Assembly: GCA_028023455.1 (NCBI GenBank)
Contig: JAQFVV010000037.1
Location: forward strand, 310,001-374,000
Direction of reading: 5' to 3'
Length of the DNA: 64,000 nt
Origin: Epiperipatus broadwayi
Taxonomy: Eukaryota > Onychophora > Udeonychophora > Euonychophora > Peripatidae
Made by a program: the position numbers and the translations under genes. Of this stretch, positions 59,416-64,000 are shown piece by piece (positions within the stretch are counted from its first letter, which is position 1; every line of letters starts with the position of its first letter). A model generated the notes under the pieces. The model was not told the DNA's origin. It was given only the letters and a program-made list of their open reading frames with translations, and did not search any database.

Positions 59416-59735
59416 AAGCAGTTCTCTTGGTCAAACATTGTTTATATGTTATTAATTCTCAAATCTGGAGATCCTTTCACTATCCACCATTTGTGGAGAG
59501 TAATCACAAGTTAGATAAATGTTTTACAAACTTTTACACAGTGTATAATACAAGCTTTGGATGAATCCATATCCTACTCTACAAAACAGCAGGTGAAACT
59601 CTTGGTCAGGCATTGTTTATTTGTTATTTACAGCTGATCCTTATATCTGAATGTCATTCCATTATCTGTCATCTGTTGAAATACAATCACAAATTAGATA
59701 AAATGCTTATGAGCTTTTACACAATGCAGTGACAG
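59416..59735. repeat. Diverged ~175-bp tandem duplication
   Basis: Two units share CTCTTGGTCARRCATTGTTTAT, then ATCACAARTTAGATAAA and TTTTACACARTG. Unit one is about 59416-59555 and unit two about 59590-59735. Confidence 0.6.
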
Positions 59736-62100
59736 ATCTAATACCATTTTATTGCTATGGTACATAAATTCAAAATAAATTATTAATTACGAGCAGAAAA
59801 TTTATTAATATGCACTAATATCATTTCAATATCACTGATAAATGCACACACATTTGAACTTTTTGAACAATTAACTTTGACATTTAAACAATAGTATCAA
59901 CAACAACAACAAAAATTAATGCAACAAGCTAAAAATTCTAATCATATTTTTAATGCCCTCTTTAGCAATCAAATATATATAACTTACCAAGTTCATACCA
60001 TGCCCATTCAAGTATAAGAATTTAAAGAATGAATTATCAGCTATCATGAAGTATTTTCTTTACTTTAAAAGTATCTCAGAATATTGTATATTACAAAGTT
60101 AAATCAAAACCAAATGCTTTCAGCCTCTACCTCACTAAAAATTTATACAAGTGTTTTGAATCAATATTTTTTTTACAGAAATACAATTCTGTACTATTAT
60201 TATTTTCATCAATAAAATATGTTATTTTAGATTTGATTTTTTATCCTCAAATTACTTTCAAGAAAAAACAAAATACAGTACTCGGAAGGCTGTGTAGAAA
60301 GCTGAATTTAAAAATAGTTTTAACTATCTTTATGTCTAAATCAATTATACGATTCCCCAACTTTAAGATGGAACTAATATAAAGCATAATTCAGCTTTTT
60401 TTTTTTTATCAATTGCCATTAATATTGTCTAAATATGGATTAGGAGATAAGCAGCAGTCCCTATTCAATTTTAAAAGATAAACAATATTGCACTATTTGA
60501 CTAATTATAAACATTGAACTAAACTAAGAGCATACATATATAGATAAATCTTTTACTCAGTATACAGTATATTATTTGCATTTAATTTATGATTCTTAAA
60601 CATAGAGTGAATTCAAAGCAAGGAATGTGTATCCACACAAAATGATGTACACACATATATAAATCTTTTACTCAATATATATTATTCGCATTTAATTTAT
60701 GATTGTTAAATATAGTGATTTCAAAAGTTCAATAGACAAATACCCACAAATAACACATAACAACTCATAAAAAGTATTAATTGGAATAACCAAAAGATAA
60801 AATAAAGAAAAATTTAAAACTTAATCTGGATCAATAATAATATTTAACTCTAGAAGTCAAGATATAATCATTGGATAAAATAAATAGGCAATAGATGACA
60901 GTAAATGTGGCTAACTGGCCATCTGCTAAAAAAGAACTAAAGTAATCTATAGTTTATTCGTAAAAAGTTTGAGCACTGGAAATGACACAGCTAGACTGTG
61001 GTCCATATTCCTTAAATTCTGAATCTGTCAAGCTGAACAAAAAAAAGTATTGATTTCCAGTTGTTAGTTAATTTCAGATCATTAAAATATATAATTGCTA
61101 TCCTAATACAATTCTATATAAACAAATTAATTTAGGTTCAAATATCTTAGGATATAATAGTTATCAAATCCACTATTCTAAAAGTAAAAGCTAACTACTA
61201 AATAAATGCAATAAAATTCAGAGTTCTCTACCAATAAGACTGATTTAATTACCATTCAGTATCCATTGAACAAACGATACTTACACATTACTTACAGTAA
61301 AATTATTAAAACATAGTTGAAGATCTAGTGTTGGTCCAGTTTAGTTATATGAGCAAATTAACTCAGATTCAAAAAGAACAGGGTAATTAAAATTTCAAAC
61401 CTTGAATAATACAATAATAATACTATAAATTAAAAATCTTTACTTCAATTCTGCAAAGATCAATTAGGAGATTTGACTTTATTCCCATCTAAAGTCCAAT
61501 CATTTTGGTCAATTATCACAATTTTATTTCTAGAATGAAAAGAATTATCAGATTATTAATATCACAATAAGAAGCCAAGAATAGAGCTAAAAAAATAATG
61601 ATCCAAGCTTTTCATTATTCATTCCAAGAGATAAAAAATATTTTGTTGAAAGGATCCAATTTGAGAAAGCTTGATGCATTATTCTAAGAAAAAAACCTTG
61701 CATATAATAAAGCATATTAATTTATTTCACCAGCAACGTGTGTATATTGAATGCAGGTAAAATAAGTTAAAAGAGGATTAAAAGCATTTTGCATAATAAA
61801 TTACTAACTTTATTCAATAAATTGGCAAAACAACAATCAACAATTAAACATCTTTCCAAAAATTTACAGTAGTATATCATAGAAATAGATGCATTACATA
61901 TATTAATTAGTGAAATAATAAATCAGCAATTGATTTCTCTATTTAATATATTAATAACAAGGGATCAGTATGTACTTTAAAATCAATTAATTTAATTAAT
62001 TACTTCATCTTTTTTAAGAACAACTCTTTGCAGAAATAAAGATCAAATGGAATCTTTAATAGACATAGAAAGGCTTTAAAATTAATGAACAAACAGCTAA
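59735..62100. other. AT-rich spacer, no gene seen
   Basis: A diverged direct repeat lies at 60534-60612 and 60652-60725 (AAATCTTTTACTCARTATA and GCATTTAATTTATGATT). A piece at 60960-61010 resembles 35170-35235. Nothing coding is supported. Confidence 0.5.
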
Positions 62101-64000
62101 ACAGGAATGGATAGAGATTAAAATCATCACCTTAAAAAGAAATTGCCAGATTTTATGAACAAATTCTGAAGGAATTAACTAGTATATATATGGAGTAAAA
62201 AGTGGAAGAACAACTGTTGAGATTGATAGTATAGCGAACAAAGTGGCAAGATTGGTTATTCAACTTAATAGCAGATACCAAATGCAGATAATTCAGGTTT
62301 ATGCCCCAATAAGTTTGCATGATGATGAAGTAGTAGATGATTTTTATATGGATGTACAAAAGGCTTTTGATCAGACCAAACAACCATTTAAAATTATCAT
62401 GGGAGACTTTAATGTTAGAATTGATAAACAATTGAAAGATGAAAGTGCTGTAGGTAAATTTGGTAACAGAAATGAGAGAGGATATAGATTTGTGGAATAT
62501 GCAGAAAAAGAAAAACTTTATATTATAAATTCTTTTTTTGAAAAATATTAAAAGGAAATGAACATGAAAGCATCCAAATGAAAGTACAGCAGAATTGGAT
62601 TTTATTTTGACTAATAGAAAATATATATTTCAAGATTAAGTAATAAATTATATATTTATGCTTTACGCTTGTTCAAATTATAATAATATTAAATAGTGCT
62701 ATCATACTTATAACGTAAAGCTATATAAATTAATAGCAATTAATCAATTAAAACGGCTTAGCACTTTCGAGAAAATGTATTTCTCATAATCATAGCCTGT
62801 TATGATTCATTCATTGGAATCATTCTATATGTATAATATGCAAACTTTATGCAAATGAGTCAATTAGGTAAAGGACGCTTACTTCGTAGCAGAAGACTCC
62901 ACCATTAATCATAAAGAAGCATGTTTTGCATAGAGTTTGCATGTTATACATATAGAATGATTCCAATGAATGAGTCATAACAGGCTATGATTAAGAGAAA
63001 TACATTTTCTCGAAAGCAGTAAGCCATTTTAAATGATTAATTGCTATTAATTGATATACCTTTATGTTGTAAGTGTGATAGCACTATTTAATATTATTGT
63101 ATTTCAAGATTGTAATGTTCTTAATAAATTCCACACAGGAAATGATCATCAGCATGTTAATGCAAAACTAGAGATAAAAACTATTAAGAAAAACAACATC
63201 CATAATTGATATTCCTAATCTTCAGAAACTCTTTAATAAATTTACATTAGAACTTACGAATCATTTTCAAATACTAGCAGATTTTGAACGACTCAGATTT
63301 GAATGAAAATAGTAGAAAAAATATATACTTTTAAAAAACTGCAACAAAGATAACTGGTAGAAAAAAGCAATTGACAAATAAAATTTCTATTGAGACTAGA
63401 GAATTTATGAAGAAAAGAATGAAAAAAAGTATAATTGTGAATTAGCAAGGAAAACTATAGAAAAGAATAAAAGTCTCAAGAGTGTAAAACAACATTTTGG
63501 TATTGGTAAAAAACTTATATCTGCAATAAGAAAAAAAGATGGAACTATTACTAATAAGGGAGGTGATATCATGAAATGGGTAAAAGAGTTCTATTAAGAA
63601 TTACATAGTAATAAAGAACAAGTACCTCCAACAACTGAATTGCCCAGGATTTTAAATGAAGAAGTGAGACATGCAATTAAATTTATGAAGAAGGAAAAAG
63701 TTCTAGGTAGTGATGGAATTATAACTAATATCTTAAAAGAAGCAGGTAAAAAAATAGAAAATTTTTTGGCAAAGTTATGTATTAGATGTCTAAATGATAA
63801 AGATGTACAAGATGATTGGAAGAATGCAATATTAATATTTTAAAAAGGTGAGAAAGAAGATATTAGAAATTACAGACCTATCAATCTAGAGAGAACTTTG
63901 GATTTCAACAAATCAAAAAAAACAAGATGGATTTAAGAGGTTTTAGTACAATGGATCATATCCAAGTTTTGAGAGAAGTTATAGAAAGAACCAACGAATA
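62100..64000 (+). pseudogene. RTE-like LINE, 5' part (continues beyond the window)
   Basis: The endonuclease is readable: IIQVYAPISLHDDEVVDDFY and IIMGDFNVRI (62289-62415), then GKFGNRNERGYRFVEYA and LYIINSFFEK. A shifted DFILTNRKYIFQ follows. The sequence is then interrupted by a fold-back element and resumes at 63112 with DCNVLNKFHTGNDHQHVNA. The RT start is at 63640: RILNEEVRHAIKFMKK, GSDGII, WKNAILIF and NYRPINL. A deletion then brings it to GFSTMDHIQVLREV at the window end. Compared with the copy at 6333-7830, about 30 codons before GF..TDH are lost or scrambled. Not functional. Confidence 0.75.
62638..63099. mobile_element. 462-bp fold-back element inside the LINE endonuclease
   Basis: Flanked by a 12-bp target duplication TATTTCAAGATT (62626-62637 and 63100-63111). 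The arms of about 170 bp (about 62680-62860 and 62925-63099) share ATTGGAATCATTCTATATG, AATGTATTTCTC and AATAGTGCTATCA words in inverse order. The core (62860-62925) has AGGACGCTTACTTCGTAGC. No coding capacity. Removing it restores the reading of the LINE frame across the site. Confidence 0.8.

Noticed and set aside
1-64000. CRISPR arrays, operons, bacterial promoters and rho-independent terminators
   Set aside because: None of the required repeat-spacer or gene-cluster structure is present. The window is clearly eukaryotic nuclear DNA.

Overview
The window looks like nuclear DNA from an AT-rich invertebrate animal. By eye it is about three-quarters A+T, with CpG scarce except in a few islands. 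There is no operon, no long open reading frame and no intact host gene that I can support. Almost every recognisable sequence is a broken mobile element. Clues to the host are retroelements typical of metazoans, tRNA-headed SINEs, hAT transposons, and a nuclear copy of mitochondrial DNA. In that copy nad4 aligns best when AGA is read as Ser, which is the invertebrate mitochondrial code. That points to a protostome such as an arthropod or mollusc; I cannot name a species.

Layout. Positions 1-6.3 kb are AT-rich spacer with small duplications, a perfect hairpin and a SINE-like stretch. At 6.33-7.83 kb lies the 3' half of an RTE-like LINE on the minus strand. A second LINE family, also on the minus strand, occupies 8.1-11.4 kb, with further pieces at 12.3-13.6, 40.97-41.09, 53.3-53.99 and 57.7-59.2 kb. 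Other weak LINE relics sit near 14.9-15.7 and 17.9-18.9 kb. At 24.70-26.19 kb is a NUMT holding nad4, nad4L and 16S rRNA pieces. It carries an internal inversion and a 130-bp hairpin insertion. At 38.95-40.02 kb is a deleted hAT element that keeps a BED-finger fragment.

The most striking system is a repeat of about 450 nt with at least six copies: 19.04-19.47, 31.67-32.24, 41.09-41.92, 44.96-45.72, 46.04-47.03 and a 52-bp stub at 51.71 kb. It carries a hammerhead-ribozyme motif once per unit. Several copies have an inverted 5' half and 13-17 bp target-site duplications, as expected for RNA-mediated insertion. It resembles the ribozyme-bearing retroelements (retrozymes) thought to be mobilised by Penelope-like elements. 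Fragments of a Penelope-like C-terminus lie beside it at 44.2-47.2 and 54.0-57.7 kb. The 44.2-47.2 kb block is a readable insertion history: a Penelope-like copy was hit by a hAT element, the hAT was hit by a hammerhead element, and the Penelope-like copy was hit again by another hammerhead element.

At 54.45-57.34 kb, between two inverted Penelope-like halves, is a segment with many CpG sites, a good TATA box and a splice-donor-like site. It is the best candidate for unexplained or functional non-repeat DNA. The right edge (62.1-64.0 kb) is the 5' part of a second RTE-like LINE, broken by a 462-bp fold-back element and running off the window.
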